Assembly (NCBI RefSeq): GCF_009659535.1
Contig: NZ_VJZZ01000012.1
Coordinates: forward strand, 124,001 to 188,000
Length of the DNA: 64,000 nucleotides
DNA from: Aggregicoccus sp. 17bor-14
GTDB taxonomy: Bacteria > Myxococcota > Myxococcia > Myxococcales > Myxococcaceae
Direction of reading: 5' to 3'
Of the stretch, positions 8,578 through 19,018 are shown one piece after another. A program made the position numbers and the translations under genes. Numbering within the stretch: position 1 is the stretch's first letter; every line of letters starts with the position of its first letter. Under the pieces are notes generated by a model. That model was not told where the DNA came from. It searched no databases and was given only the letters and a program-made list of their open reading frames with translations.

Positions 8578-9486
8578 CTAGGTCCGCGGGGCGAGGACGG
8601 CCGCCCACCGGGTGAAGAGCAGCCGTGCGTTGGTCAGCAGCACGCCCCCCAGCACCAGCACCGCGCCGGCGAGGCTCGTGGCGGGCAGCGGCTCGCCGAG
8701 CGCGAGTGAGCCGAGGAAGAGGGCGATCATCGGCGAGACGTAGAGCCAGGTGGAGGGGAACACCGGGCCCGTGCGCTTCACGAGCCAGAAGTAGATGCCC
8801 GAGGCGACCATGGAGCCCATCACCGTGAGGTAGGCGAGGGCGCCCAGGGCGCGCGGGGCATCGGCGAGCACGAGCGGCCCGCGCTCGAACGCGAGCGAGA
8901 GCAGCAGCAGCCCGGACGATCCGAACACCATCTGGAAGCCGTTCATCGCGAGCGGCTCCACGCCGCGCGAGAGCACCCGCTTCGAGTACACGCTCGCCCC
9001 CGCCACGGCCACCTGCGCGAGCAGCACCGAGCCCGCCGCGACCCAGGTGGCGCGCCCGTAGCTGCCCGCGTCCACCGATGGCCCCACCAGCAGCCACACC
9101 CCGAGCAACCCCAGGCCCAGGCCCAGCCACTGCAGCCGCTCGGGCCGGCGCCGCTCGAGTGCGAGCAGGAACAGGGTCACCAGCGCGGGCCCGGTGGAGG
9201 TGAGCATCGCCGCGATGCCCGAGGGGATGAAGCGCTCGGCGGAGTAGAGGCAGGCGAAGGGGATGAAGGTGTTGCCCGCGCCGATGAGCGCGAGCGAGCC
9301 GAGGGTCCGTCGCCCCCGCGGCAGCGCCACGCCGCGCGCACGCAGCAGCCCCAGCACCATCAACCCCGCGACGAAAAAGCGCACCCCCGCGAAGAGGAAG
9401 GGTGGGAAGCCTGCGGACAGCCCCATCTTGATCGCCAGGAAGGTGGTTCCGTACACCAGGCACATCAGCAGGTACGCGGGCAGCAT
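8578..9486 (-). CDS. EamA/DMT-family transporter
   Basis: A 302-residue inner-membrane protein with about ten TM helices built from two EamA repeats (about residues 3-135 and 148-290). Features include LLMCLVYGTTFLAIKMGL at the start, GNTFIPFACLYSAERFIPSGIAAMLTSTGP in repeat 1, and GIYFWLVKRTGPVFPSTWLYVSPMIALFLGSLALGEPL in repeat 2. The ATG at 9486 has GGGGAG 6 bases upstream. It is probably a metabolite exporter. It is divergently transcribed from a MocR regulator across a 114-base region carrying operator-like repeats; MocR genes are often paired with the transporter or enzyme they control. Confidence 0.92.
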   Translation of the reverse strand: MLPAYLLMCLVYGTTFLAIKMGLSAGFPPFLFAGVRFFVAGLMVLGLLRARGVALPRGRRTLGSLALIGAGNTFIPFACLYSAERFIPSGIAAMLTSTGPALVTLFLLALERRRPERLQWLGLGLGLLGVWLLVGPSVDAGSYGRATWVAAGSVLLAQVAVAGASVYSKRVLSRGVEPLAMNGFQMVFGSSGLLLLSLAFERGPLVLADAPRALGALAYLTVMGSMVASGIYFWLVKRTGPVFPSTWLYVSPMIALFLGSLALGEPLPATSLAGAVLVLGGVLLTNARLLFTRWAAVLAPRT

Positions 9487-9510
9487 GTGGACTCCCCGGG
9501 CGCTGCGCCA

Positions 9511-9580
9511 GATTGTATCGGTACAATCGCGGCAGACTTCCCGGGGTATGGGTACAATCTGCAGCGCCGGCGTACAAACG
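9511..9580. promoter_or_regulatory. operator-like repeats between EamA transporter and MocR regulator
   Basis: GATTGTATCGGTACAATC (9511-9528) is a perfect 7-bp inverted repeat with a 4-base spacer. The half-site GGTACAATC recurs as a direct repeat at 9551-9559, exactly 31 bases on (three helical turns), and a partial GTACAA recurs at 9572, a further 20 bases on (two turns). TACAAT is also a good -10 box, so binding would cover promoters. MocR proteins are known to bind direct repeats at helical spacing; assignment to this regulator is inference. Confidence 0.6.
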
Positions 9581-9600
9581 AAACGAGTGTCACCGTGACA

Positions 9601-10992
9601 ATGTGGGTGCCGAAGCTGGGAGACCGACGGGGCCCGCTGTACCGCATCATCGCGGCGGCGCTGGTGGAGGACATCCAGACCGGGCGGCTGCCGGCGGGCA
9701 CCCGGCTGCCCACCCACCGCGAGCTCGCAGAGAGGGTCGGGGTGACCGTGGGCACCATCACCCGGGCCTACGCCGAGGTAGAGCGGCAGGGCCTCGTGGG
9801 CGGGGAGGTGGGCCGCGGCACCTTCGTGCGCGGCCGCGAGAAAACGCGCTTCCCGCCCCCGGTCGCCGAGTCGGAGGAGGGCGGGGTGGTGAACCTCGAG
9901 CTGAACTGGCCGGTGCCGGCCGCCGGCCAGTACGACGCAACCGCGTTCGAGCGCACCCTCGCGGAGATTGCGAAGAGCCCACAGCGCAGCGCCCTGCTCG
10001 CGTACCAGCCGCACGTGGGCCTCGCCGCCCACCGCGCCGCGGGCGCACAGTGGATGGGCCGGCAGGGGCTCGCGGTGAGCGCGGGACAGGTCACCGTGTG
10101 CTCCGGCGCCCAGCACGCGATGGAGGTCGCGCTCGCCGCCCTCACGCGCCCCGGTGACACGCTGCTCACCGAGGCCCTCACCTACCCGGGCGTGAAGAAG
10201 CTCGCCGAGCGGCTGCAGCTGCGGCTGCAGGGGGTGGCGATGGACGCGGAGGGCCTGCGCCCCGACGCGCTCGAGGCGGCCTGCCGGGGCGATGCGAAGG
10301 TGCTCTACGTCATCCCCACGCACCAGAACCCCACCGGCGCCGTGATGTCCGAGGAGCGGCGCCGCAAGCTCGCCGCCGTGGTCAAGGCGCGCAAGCTCGC
10401 GGTCGTCGAGGACGATGCGTACGGGCTGCTGCTCGAGAAGCGGCCGCGCCCGCTCGCGCACTTCGCGCCCGAGCACACCTACTTCATCGCGGGCACGTCC
10501 AAGCTGCTGTCTCCCGGCCTGCGCATCGCGTACCTCGCGGCGCCGGAGGGGAAGGTGGAGGCGCTCTCCCAAGGCATCTGGATGACCACCTGGATGGCGG
10601 CGCCTCTGAGCGCGGAGCTCGCCACGCGGTGGATCTCCGACGGGACGGCGGACGAGCTGGTGCTGCGCCGCCGGCGCGAGGCCTCCTGGCGCTTCGCGCG
10701 GGCGCAGGCGCTGCTCGGCAAGCACCTGCCGCGCGCCGTCCCGGGCCCGGCCCTGCACCTGTGGCTGCCCTTGCCGGGACGCTGGCGCGCGGACGCCTTC
10801 GCCGCGCAGGCGCGCCGCGCGGGCGTGGCGGTGGGCTCCGCGGAGCTGTTCGCCGTCCCGCCCCATGCCTTCTCGCCGGGCGTGCGCGTGTGCCTCGGCC
10901 CGCCCACCACCCGTGAGCGCTTCGAGGAGGGCTTGCGCCGGCTGGTGTCGGTGCTCGAGGCCGGCCCCGAGTCCATCCCCTCCATCGTCTGA
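9601..10992 (+). CDS. MocR-type regulator (GntR wHTH fused to class I aminotransferase domain)
   Basis: A 463-residue transcription factor. The N-terminal winged helix (about residues 10-78, GPLYRIIAAALVEDIQTGRL, THRELAERVGVTVGTITRAYAEVERQGL) is GntR-like. The rest is an aminotransferase fold; the PLP-binding lysine is K301 in AGTSKLLSPGLRIAYL, with HQNPTGA and EDDAYG also conserved. Such proteins sense PLP or an aldimine ligand and regulate neighbouring genes rather than transaminating. I placed the start at ATG 9601, after which homology begins; the open frame upstream runs through the operator repeats. Likely controls the divergent EamA/LysE exporter pair and itself. Confidence 0.92.
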   Translation: MWVPKLGDRRGPLYRIIAAALVEDIQTGRLPAGTRLPTHRELAERVGVTVGTITRAYAEVERQGLVGGEVGRGTFVRGREKTRFPPPVAESEEGGVVNLELNWPVPAAGQYDATAFERTLAEIAKSPQRSALLAYQPHVGLAAHRAAGAQWMGRQGLAVSAGQVTVCSGAQHAMEVALAALTRPGDTLLTEALTYPGVKKLAERLQLRLQGVAMDAEGLRPDALEAACRGDAKVLYVIPTHQNPTGAVMSEERRRKLAAVVKARKLAVVEDDAYGLLLEKRPRPLAHFAPEHTYFIAGTSKLLSPGLRIAYLAAPEGKVEALSQGIWMTTWMAAPLSAELATRWISDGTADELVLRRRREASWRFARAQALLGKHLPRAVPGPALHLWLPLPGRWRADAFAAQARRAGVAVGSAELFAVPPHAFSPGVRVCLGPPTTRERFEEGLRRLVSVLEAGPESIPSIV

Positions 10993-11054
10993 GCCTCCAC
11001 GCGCCTGGCCGGGGCGCCTGCGCGCGCGGGGCCTGCGCGTTAGCTTCCGGGGGC

Positions 11055-11915
11055 ATGACGCCCGCCACCATCCTGCCCGCCGAGGCCTGTGACCCCGCCG
11101 CGCTGCAGTCCCTGGCCGAGCTGCTGCGCGGCCGCCGCGTCGCGGTGCTCACCGGGGCCGGCTGCAGCACCGAGTCGGGCATCCCGGACTACCGCGGCCC
11201 CGCCTCGCGCGGCCGCCTGCGCACCCCCATCCAGGACCGCGACTTCCTGCGCAAGCCCGAGGTGCGCCAGCGCTACTGGGCGCGCAGCCTGCTCGGCTGG
11301 CCCCGCTTCTGCGCCGCCGAGCCCAACGCGGCGCACGCCGCGCTCGCCCAGCTCGAGGCGCGCGGCCACGTCTCCGGCGTCATCACCCAGAACGTGGACC
11401 GCCTGCACCAGCGCGCCGGCAGCCGCCAGGTCATCGAGCTGCACGGCGCGCTCGCCGAGGTGCTGTGCCTCGGCTGCGGCGCGCTCACCCCGCGCGACCG
11501 GATGCAGCAGCGGCTCCAGGCGCTGAACCCGGACTTCGCGCAACAGCTCGTGGAGGTGCGCCCGGACGGCGACGCCGAGCTGCACGAGGAGGCCGTGGCG
11601 AGCTTCCGGGTTCCCACCTGTGACGTCTGTGGCGAGGGCCTGCTCAAGCCGCACGTGGTGTTCTTCGGCGGCTTCGTCCCGCCGCCCACCGTGGAGGCCG
11701 CGTACGCGCTCGTGGAGCGCTCCGAGGCCCTGCTCGTGGTGGGGACCTCGCTCGCGGTGTACTCGGGGCTGCGCTTCGTGCGCCGCGCGCGCGAGCGGGG
11801 GCTGAACGTGGCCGTGCTCAACCTGGGCGAGACGCGGGCCGATGCGCTCGCGCACCTGCGGGTGGAGGCGCGGCTGGGGGAGGCGCTGCCGCGGCTCGCC
11901 GAGGCGCTGGGGTAG
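11055..11915 (+). CDS. NAD-dependent protein deacylase, sirtuin (Sir2) family
   Basis: Removes acyl groups from lysines using NAD. The 286-residue protein has GAGCSTESGIPDYRG (residues 34-48) for NAD binding, TQNVDRLHQRAG (111-122), catalytic H130 in IELHGAL, and the structural zinc Cys pairs C138/C141 and C189/C192. VVGTSLAVYSG completes the Rossmann fold. The long linker between Cys pairs and GCSTESGIPDYR resemble the SIRT4-like (class II) bacterial group. It stands alone on the plus strand, 62 bases after MocR and convergent with purF, with repeat copy 2 between. Confidence 0.94.
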   Translation: MTPATILPAEACDPAALQSLAELLRGRRVAVLTGAGCSTESGIPDYRGPASRGRLRTPIQDRDFLRKPEVRQRYWARSLLGWPRFCAAEPNAAHAALAQLEARGHVSGVITQNVDRLHQRAGSRQVIELHGALAEVLCLGCGALTPRDRMQQRLQALNPDFAQQLVEVRPDGDAELHEEAVASFRVPTCDVCGEGLLKPHVVFFGGFVPPPTVEAAYALVERSEALLVVGTSLAVYSGLRFVRRARERGLNVAVLNLGETRADALAHLRVEARLGEALPRLAEALG

Positions 11916-11925
11916 GGGAGGGACA

Positions 11926-11968
11926 TCCCTCACCCCGACCCTCTCCCAGAGGGAGAGGGAGGACACGG
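11926..11968 (-). repeat. intergenic palindromic repeat element, copy 2
   Basis: Identical over 43 bases to the copy at 4241-4283. The CCCTCTCCC/GGGAGAGGG arms are perfect. It lies 5 bases beyond the purF stop codon (11974) and 10 bases after the sirtuin stop, between convergent genes, in the same orientation as the other two copies. Confidence 0.85.
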
Positions 11969-11973
11969 GAGCG

Positions 11974-13425
<1,452 letters not shown>

Positions 13426-13613
13426 GCCGTTTGCCTTCTCCCCTTCTCGCCTGTGAAACGGATCAGGAACGTGCCCTCTCGTCAGGGCATTCCGCTCTGG
13501 GACCCGGTCCGATGCCGCAGGGCTGGCCGCGATGCGGGGCTCCTATAGCGCGCTGCCCGCCCGGCGGCCAGGGATGGGAGCGGGAGGGGTCGATTGGGGT
13601 AGGGTGCCCCCAC

Positions 13614-14918
13614 ATGCCCCCCTCCCGGCGCCGCCTGCTGCGCCTCCTCCCCCTCCTGCTCCTGTGTGGGCTGGCGCTCGCCTGGGCGCTCGCCTCGCTG
13701 GACTGGTGCGGGCCCTGGCCCGAGCGCCCCCCGAGGGTGGTGGCCGAGGCCCACGGCCGGGGGGCCCTGAGGGCAGGCGCCGCGCGGGTGGCCCTGCAGC
13801 CCCCGCGGCCCGCGCCCGGGGGGGCCGGCTACCGGCCGCCCCTGCCGGACATGGAGGCGGGGCCCGTGCCCCTGCAGGCCCGGGCGCTCGTCGTGGAGGC
13901 GGGCGGCGCGAGCGTGGGGATGGTGCTGCTGGATCTGCTCAGCGCGCCCGAGCCGCTGGTGGCCGCCGTGCGCGCGCGGGTGGCGGGGCTCGGGCTGCAG
14001 GGCGTGCTGGTGCTGGCCACCCACACCCACTCGTCGATGGGCGGCTACGACCCGCGCCTCGTCGCCGAGGTGGCGGGGATGGGGCGCTACCGGCCCGAGC
14101 TGCAGGAGGTGGCGGTGGTGGCCGCCGCCCGGGCGCTCACCGAGGCCCACGGCGCCCTTGCGCCCGCGCGGCTGCGGCTGGGCGAGGCGCGGGCGCCCGG
14201 GCTCGTGCGCTCGCGCTCCGGAGAGGAGGCCCCCGACGGGCGGCTCCTGCGCGCGGTGCTGCAGGGCGAGCACGGGGGCATCGCCGAGCTGCTCGTCTTC
14301 TCCGCGCACCCCACGCTGGTGCAGCGCCACCTGCGCACGCTGGACCCGGACTACCCGGGGCGCCTCGCCCGGGAGCGCGAGGCCCGGGGGGCCGGCGTCA
14401 GCCTCGTGCTGCAGGGGGCCGCGGGCAACGCCTCGGCGGCGCTGGACGGCGGCGAGGATGCGCCCGGGGCCTTCGCGGGGGCGCTCGCGCAGCTCGCCGC
14501 CGGGGCGCCGCTCGCGCCGGTGGAGGTGGCGGGGCTGGACTACGCGCGCGTGGAGCTGGCCCTGCCGCACCCGGATGCCTCGCGGCTCGCGCCCCTGCCG
14601 CTCGAGCGCGCGGGCGAGACGCTGCTGTGCCGCAGCAGCCTGCAGGTGGCCGAGGTGGGCGCGCTGCGGCTCGGGCCGCTGCACCTGCTCGCCATCCCGG
14701 GCGAGCCCACGGTGGCGGCGGGCGAGCGGCTCTCCGGGGCTGCGGGGCCGGGCACGGTGGTGCTGGGGCTGGGCGGCGGCTACGTGGGCTACGTGGAGAC
14801 GCCCGAGGCGGTGGCGGGGGACCGGGGCGAGGCGCGGCGGCAGTACTTCGGCCCCGCGCTGCTCGAGCGGCTCGGCGCGGGCGCCCGGCTGGCGGGGCGC
14901 GCGGCGCGGTTCTTCTAG
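13614..14918 (+). CDS. membrane-anchored neutral/alkaline ceramidase-like protein
   Basis: A 434-residue protein with an N-terminal hydrophobic segment (about residues 7-29, LLRLLPLLLLCGLALAWALA) that should act as a signal or anchor, the rest lying outside the inner membrane. The motif ATHTHSSMGGYDPRL matches the zinc-binding THTHSxxGGY block of neutral ceramidases, and VFSAHPTLVQ plus LQGAAGNASA correspond to later family blocks. Ceramidases of this family are longer and carry a C-terminal Ig-like domain, which is missing here. Function as an amide hydrolase is plausible but the substrate is unknown. The ATG at 13614 lacks a strong SD. Confidence 0.75.
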   Translation: MPPSRRRLLRLLPLLLLCGLALAWALASLDWCGPWPERPPRVVAEAHGRGALRAGAARVALQPPRPAPGGAGYRPPLPDMEAGPVPLQARALVVEAGGASVGMVLLDLLSAPEPLVAAVRARVAGLGLQGVLVLATHTHSSMGGYDPRLVAEVAGMGRYRPELQEVAVVAAARALTEAHGALAPARLRLGEARAPGLVRSRSGEEAPDGRLLRAVLQGEHGGIAELLVFSAHPTLVQRHLRTLDPDYPGRLAREREARGAGVSLVLQGAAGNASAALDGGEDAPGAFAGALAQLAAGAPLAPVEVAGLDYARVELALPHPDASRLAPLPLERAGETLLCRSSLQVAEVGALRLGPLHLLAIPGEPTVAAGERLSGAAGPGTVVLGLGGGYVGYVETPEAVAGDRGEARRQYFGPALLERLGAGARLAGRAARFF

Positions 14919-14960
14919 CGGTTCTACTGGGGGCTCTTCTGGGGGCTCTGGAGACGCGCC

Positions 14961-15251
14961 CTAGAACTTCTCGAACTTCGAGTCCTCGTCGCGCTTCTTG
15001 AAGAGCAGCGCGGTGCGGCCCAGCAGCTGGGCGAGCTCGGCGCCGGTGGCCTCGGCGAGCCGCTGCGCGGCCTCCTTGCGGTCCTCGGGGCCCTCGTTGA
15101 CCTTCACCTTGATGAGCTCGTGATCGTGGAGGGCCTGGTCCACCGCGGCGACGACGGCGTCCGTGACGCCGTTCTGCCCGACGAGGACGACGGGATCGAG
15201 GTGGTGGCCGAGGGCGCGCAGGGCGCGGCGCTGCTTCCCAGTGAGGGGCAA
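14961..15251 (-). CDS. yhbY: YhbY/CRS1 family RNA-binding protein
   Basis: A 96-residue ribosome-assembly-associated protein with a single CRM domain: LTGKQRRALRALGHHLDPVV at the N-terminus, the LVGQNGVTDAVVAAVDQALHDHELIKVKV core, and ELAQLLGRTALLFKK near the end. In bacteria such proteins bind pre-50S particles. I chose the TTG start at 15251 because AGGAG lies 8 bases upstream and the residue after it matches the family start; no ATG or GTG fits. It is followed by convergent ceramidase-like gene and preceded by the J-domain gene 89 bases away on the same strand. Confidence 0.92.
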   Translation of the reverse strand: MPLTGKQRRALRALGHHLDPVVLVGQNGVTDAVVAAVDQALHDHELIKVKVNEGPEDRKEAAQRLAEATGAELAQLLGRTALLFKKRDEDSKFEKF

Positions 15252-15340
15252 GGGGACTTCTCCTGAAGCGAAGAGGGACGGCGATCGGGCGCGCGGGGGC
15301 TCGAGGGCCCCCGCGAGGGGAACACCGGAGGGGGTGTACC

Positions 15341-17755
15341 CTACTTCTTCTGCGCCGCCATCCGAAGCTCTCGCTGGGCGTCGATGTGGTCCGGCTGCAG
15401 CGCCACGGTGCGCTGGAAGTGCTTCTGGGCCGCGGCGGCGTCCCCGCACAGCTTGGCGATGACGCCCAGGAAGTAGTGCGCCGGCACGCAGCGCTCGTTG
15501 CGCGAGAGCGTGAGCTGCAGGTCCTTGGAGGCCTCGGCCGCGCCCGCCTTCTTGTCCGCGAAGGTGAAGAAGCGCGCGTAGCCGCGCCAGGCGAAGAACT
15601 CGGGCTCGTCGGGGTTGAGGAGGATGGCCTGGTCGAGCATCTCCACGGCCTCGGGGAACTTGCGCGCCTTGACCAGGATGCAGCCCTTCTGGAACAGCTC
15701 CTCTGCCTTCAGGATGTTGCCGATGTCCACCTCGCCCTCGCCGCCGCTCTGGAGCACCTCGAGGTACTGGGCGCGCGAGGCGTCGTCGAGCAGCGTGCGG
15801 TAGGCCTCGCCGATGTAGCCGAAGACCTCGGACTTGAGCTTCTGCAGCTCGGCCGCCGCCCCCGCGGGCAGGGTGTCCGGGTGGTGCAGCTTGGCGAGCT
15901 TGAAGTAGGCGACCTTCACGCTGCTCGCGTCCGTCTTCTCGGAGAGCTCGAGCCGCTCGAAGTGGTTCTGCTTCTTGAGCGTGGCCGCGTACGCGCGCAG
16001 CTGCGCGAGCTCCGTCTCGGGCGAGAGCGTGGGCGGCGGAGGGCCGGGGCGGGCCGCCGCCGGCGCAGGTGCCGCGGCGGCGGGGGGCGGGCGGGGCGCC
16101 GCAGGCGGGGGCGCCGCGGCGGGCGGGGGCCGCGGGGCGGCAGCGGGCGCAGGCCGCGGGGCGGCGGCGGGAGGCGGGGGACGCGGGGCTGCCGCCTGAG
16201 CGGGCGGCGGAGCGCTGGCCTGCGGAGGCGGGCGAGGGGCTGCGCCGGGCGCCGCGGCGGCGGTGCCCGTGGGCGGCGTGGCGGTGCGCGCGGGGCGCGA
16301 GGGCAGCGCCGCGAAGCTCACCGCGTCCAGCTCGCGCAGGAGGAAGGCGAGGCGCAGCACGTGGTCCGCCTCCGCCGGGAGCTCCTGGGTGAGCTGCGCG
16401 AGCGAGCGCACGCCGTCGACGAAGCCCAGGGCGCGCACCTCCTGCGGCGTGAGGCGCAGGTCGCTCACCGGCACGAGGCCGCCGGACTTGAGCATGGGCA
16501 GCTCGAGCACCGGCTGCAGCCGCCGGCGCAGCTCGGGCGTGGGGATGCGGCGCACCAGGTCGCTGAGCACCGCCCAGCGGTTGCCGAGCGGCATCGCCTT
16601 GTGCGCGGGCAGCTCGCTCGGGACGAAGGTGAAGCGACCGCTCTCGGCGAGCAGCGCGCGCAGCAGCAGCCCCTGGGAGCGCTGCGCGAGCTGCGCGAAG
16701 GCGACGGCCGGGTTGAGCAGGCCGAGCCCGAAGAGCGCGCCCACCAGCTCCCCGCCGAAGCGCTCGCGCGCCTCCTCCGCCTGGGCCACCTGCGCGGCGC
16801 TCAGCAGCCCCGCGCTCACGAGGAAGGTGCCGAGCGCGTCGTCCGGGTGGCTCGAGGCCACGTGCTCGGGGGCGCCGCGCCGGAAGTGGAGCTCCAGCAC
16901 GCGGTCGGAGAGGTGCAGCGTGAGCAGCGCGCTCTGGTCGCCCGCAGCGGCGCGCGCGTAGAGGCGCACCGGCGAGAGCTCCGAGAGCTCCCCTTCCGCG
17001 GGCGGCAGCTCGACCGCGGGCTCCGCAGGCGCTGCGGCCGGCACCGCCGACGAGGAGGTGGTGCGAGGCGGCGCAGCGGCGGCCGCGGGTGAGGGAGGCG
17101 GCGCAGCAGGGCGCGGGGCTCCGGGCTCCGACGGGGTGAGCTTCGGGGGGCCGCCCGGAGGCGGCGCGGCGCCCGCGGGCGCGGTGGAGCCGGGGGCGCG
17201 GGTGCCGGGGCCCGCGATGGGTGCTCCGGCGGGCGCCGCGCGCGGAGCAGCGGTGCCCGGTGCAGGAGGTGCCGAGGGCGTCGGTGCTGCCGCAGGCGCT
17301 CGAGGCGCGGCTGCAGCGGTGCCCGGAGGAGGGGGAGCGTTCGCGGCCGCGGGCGTCGGCGGCGTGAGGACGGGCGGAGGCCGCGGCGCGGCGGTGGAGG
17401 CAGGCGACGGCGGTGCAGGTCGCGGCGGCGCCGCGGCGGCGGGCGGCGGCGCGATGACGGGCGGAGCGCTGGCGGCCGGCGGAGGCGGCGGCGCAATCAC
17501 CGATGCCGGCGGCGGCGGCGCGAGCGCGGGGCCGGAGCCCTGCGCGCCCGTGCCCCACTTCTCGCGCGGGATGAGCTCGCGCACCGCGGGGAAGTCGCCC
17601 GGCGGCGCGAACGCGGTGCCGTCCTCGGACACCTCGAGGCGGCCCTTCATCACGCCGTTGGCGAGGAGCAACTCGATCGTCGACGGCGCGAGGGGGCCCC
17701 AGACGGTGCCGGCCTCGTTGCGGACGAAAAACTGTCGGACTTCCCCTTCGGCCAT
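15341..17755 (-). CDS. large multidomain protein: GYF-like, DUF4388, J domain, TPR
   Basis: An 804-residue cytosolic protein. Residues about 5-65 ([20 protein letters not shown]) look like a GYF_2 domain. An Ala/Pro-rich linker follows (about 75-235), then a DUF4388 (PATAN) region (about 255-480, [20 protein letters not shown]). After a second Pro-rich linker come a J domain with the HPD motif intact ([12 protein letters not shown], about 610-630) and TPR-like repeats to the C-terminus ([20 protein letters not shown]). A J domain implies recruitment of a DnaK partner. The pairing of DUF4388 with a C-terminal TPR recurs in the gene at 61898-63466. Role unknown; scaffolding or polarity functions are guesses. 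Confidence 0.88.
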   Translation of the reverse strand: MAEGEVRQFFVRNEAGTVWGPLAPSTIELLLANGVMKGRLEVSEDGTAFAPPGDFPAVRELIPREKWGTGAQGSGPALAPPPPASVIAPPPPPAASAPPVIAPPPAAAAPPRPAPPSPASTAAPRPPPVLTPPTPAAANAPPPPGTAAAAPRAPAAAPTPSAPPAPGTAAPRAAPAGAPIAGPGTRAPGSTAPAGAAPPPGGPPKLTPSEPGAPRPAAPPPSPAAAAAPPRTTSSSAVPAAAPAEPAVELPPAEGELSELSPVRLYARAAAGDQSALLTLHLSDRVLELHFRRGAPEHVASSHPDDALGTFLVSAGLLSAAQVAQAEEARERFGGELVGALFGLGLLNPAVAFAQLAQRSQGLLLRALLAESGRFTFVPSELPAHKAMPLGNRWAVLSDLVRRIPTPELRRRLQPVLELPMLKSGGLVPVSDLRLTPQEVRALGFVDGVRSLAQLTQELPAEADHVLRLAFLLRELDAVSFAALPSRPARTATPPTGTAAAAPGAAPRPPPQASAPPPAQAAAPRPPPPAAAPRPAPAAAPRPPPAAAPPPAAPRPPPAAAAPAPAAARPGPPPPTLSPETELAQLRAYAATLKKQNHFERLELSEKTDASSVKVAYFKLAKLHHPDTLPAGAAAELQKLKSEVFGYIGEAYRTLLDDASRAQYLEVLQSGGEGEVDIGNILKAEELFQKGCILVKARKFPEAVEMLDQAILLNPDEPEFFAWRGYARFFTFADKKAGAAEASKDLQLTLSRNERCVPAHYFLGVIAKLCGDAAAAQKHFQRTVALQPDHIDAQRELRMAAQKK

Positions 17756-17874
17756 CGCGCGCGCAGCTCCGTTTCCGAGGGGCGAGACCCTACCGCTGTG
17801 CAGGGCAGGGGCAAAGCAGCCGAGCAGGGGCGCCGACCCGGGGCCCGGCGCCTGCCCGCAGCCCTGCGGGAGGC

Positions 17875-18834
17875 TCAGGGGAGGTGGGCGAGGAAGGTCG
17901 TCACGTCCCGCTCGAAGCGCTCCGGCTCCTCGAGGTAGGGGAAGTGGGCGCTCTGCGCATACTCCCGCAGGGTGGCATGGGGCAGGGCCTGCGCGAGGGC
18001 GCGCGCGGTCTGGGGCCCGATGGCCCGGTCGTGCTGACCGATGATCACCAGCGCAGGCGCCTGGATGCGCTCGGCGGCGCCGAAGCGGTAGTGCAGCAGC
18101 TCGCCTGCGAAGAGCGCCCGGGACAGCTCGCCCGTGTTGCGCAGGCCGCTCTGCGCGTCCACCCGCTCCATCTCCGCGAGCCGCGCGGGCTGGTGCCACT
18201 GCATCCGGTCGAAGAAGGCCTTGGCATCCAGGCCCTGCAGCGCGGTGGTGACGCGGGTGAAGTCGGAGTCGGCGGGCGGCGCCTTCGCGAGCCGACCCGG
18301 GTACCACTCCTCCAGGGTCTGTGCCCAGCTCGCATAGGAGCCGGGGCCATCCCACAGGCCGTCCACCACGATGAGCCCGGCGACCGCCTCGGGGTGGCGC
18401 GCGGCGTACTCGAGCGCGAGCGCGCCCCCGAAGGAATGGCCCATCAGCACCCAGCGCGGCACGCCGAGCGAGCGCCGCAGCGCCTCGAGGTCCTCCACGA
18501 GCGTGGCCAGCGCGTAGTCGCCGGTCCATGGCCGCTCCGAGCGGCCGCACCCGCGCTGGTCCAGGTATATCCACTGCGCGCTGCGCTCGAGCCGAACGCC
18601 TGCGAGCCGCGCGAAGCTCTCGCTGTTGTAGCCCGGGCCCCCGTGCAGGAAGAGCACGGGCGGCCGCTGCGCCGGGCCGCTCCCCGCGACGCGGTAGTAC
18701 AGCCGTACGCCGTTGAGCACCTGCTCGTGCGAGCCCTGCTGCAGCGCCGGAGGCGCGGCGGGGGCGTGCGCGCAGGCACACAGGAGCAGCAGGAGACCCG
18801 GAACGTGGAGAGCGCGGACCATGGTGCGCCGCAT
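17875..18834 (-). CDS. alpha/beta-fold hydrolase lipoprotein, proline iminopeptidase-like
   Basis: A 319-residue exported hydrolase. The N-terminus has a signal ending LLLLLCAC, so Cys21 is a plausible lipidation site. The fold markers are HGGPGYNSE (oxyanion loop), [12 protein letters not shown], and the nucleophile elbow GHSFGG (Ser134). A catalytic Asp in [10 protein letters not shown] and His in [12 protein letters not shown] complete the triad. HGGPG plus DQRGCGRS is typical of S33 prolyl aminopeptidases and relatives. The start may be the fifth codon (18822). It precedes the large J-domain gene by 119 bases on the same strand. Confidence 0.87.
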   Translation of the reverse strand: MRRTMVRALHVPGLLLLLCACAHAPAAPPALQQGSHEQVLNGVRLYYRVAGSGPAQRPPVLFLHGGPGYNSESFARLAGVRLERSAQWIYLDQRGCGRSERPWTGDYALATLVEDLEALRRSLGVPRWVLMGHSFGGALALEYAARHPEAVAGLIVVDGLWDGPGSYASWAQTLEEWYPGRLAKAPPADSDFTRVTTALQGLDAKAFFDRMQWHQPARLAEMERVDAQSGLRNTGELSRALFAGELLHYRFGAAERIQAPALVIIGQHDRAIGPQTARALAQALPHATLREYAQSAHFPYLEEPERFERDVTTFLAHLP

Positions 18835-19018
18835 TCAACACCATCGGGCCCCGCCCCCGTCACCTGAACACGTGCGCTCGGGCTCCAGGGGAACCCTTCC
18901 CTGCACTAGGGCGGGCGCCCAGGCCAGCGCGCAGCACTCCGAGGTGCTCACGCTCGGGTGGGCCTGCTCCTGATCCACCCAGACGCAATCCGGTTGCATC
19001 TGGGGGGCTCGGCCTCAC

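Noticed and set aside
16020-17530. Long imperfect GCC/GGC repeats
   Set aside because: They are the coding sequence of Ala/Pro-rich linkers in the J-domain protein, in frame and with normal third-position bias, not an independent repeat array.
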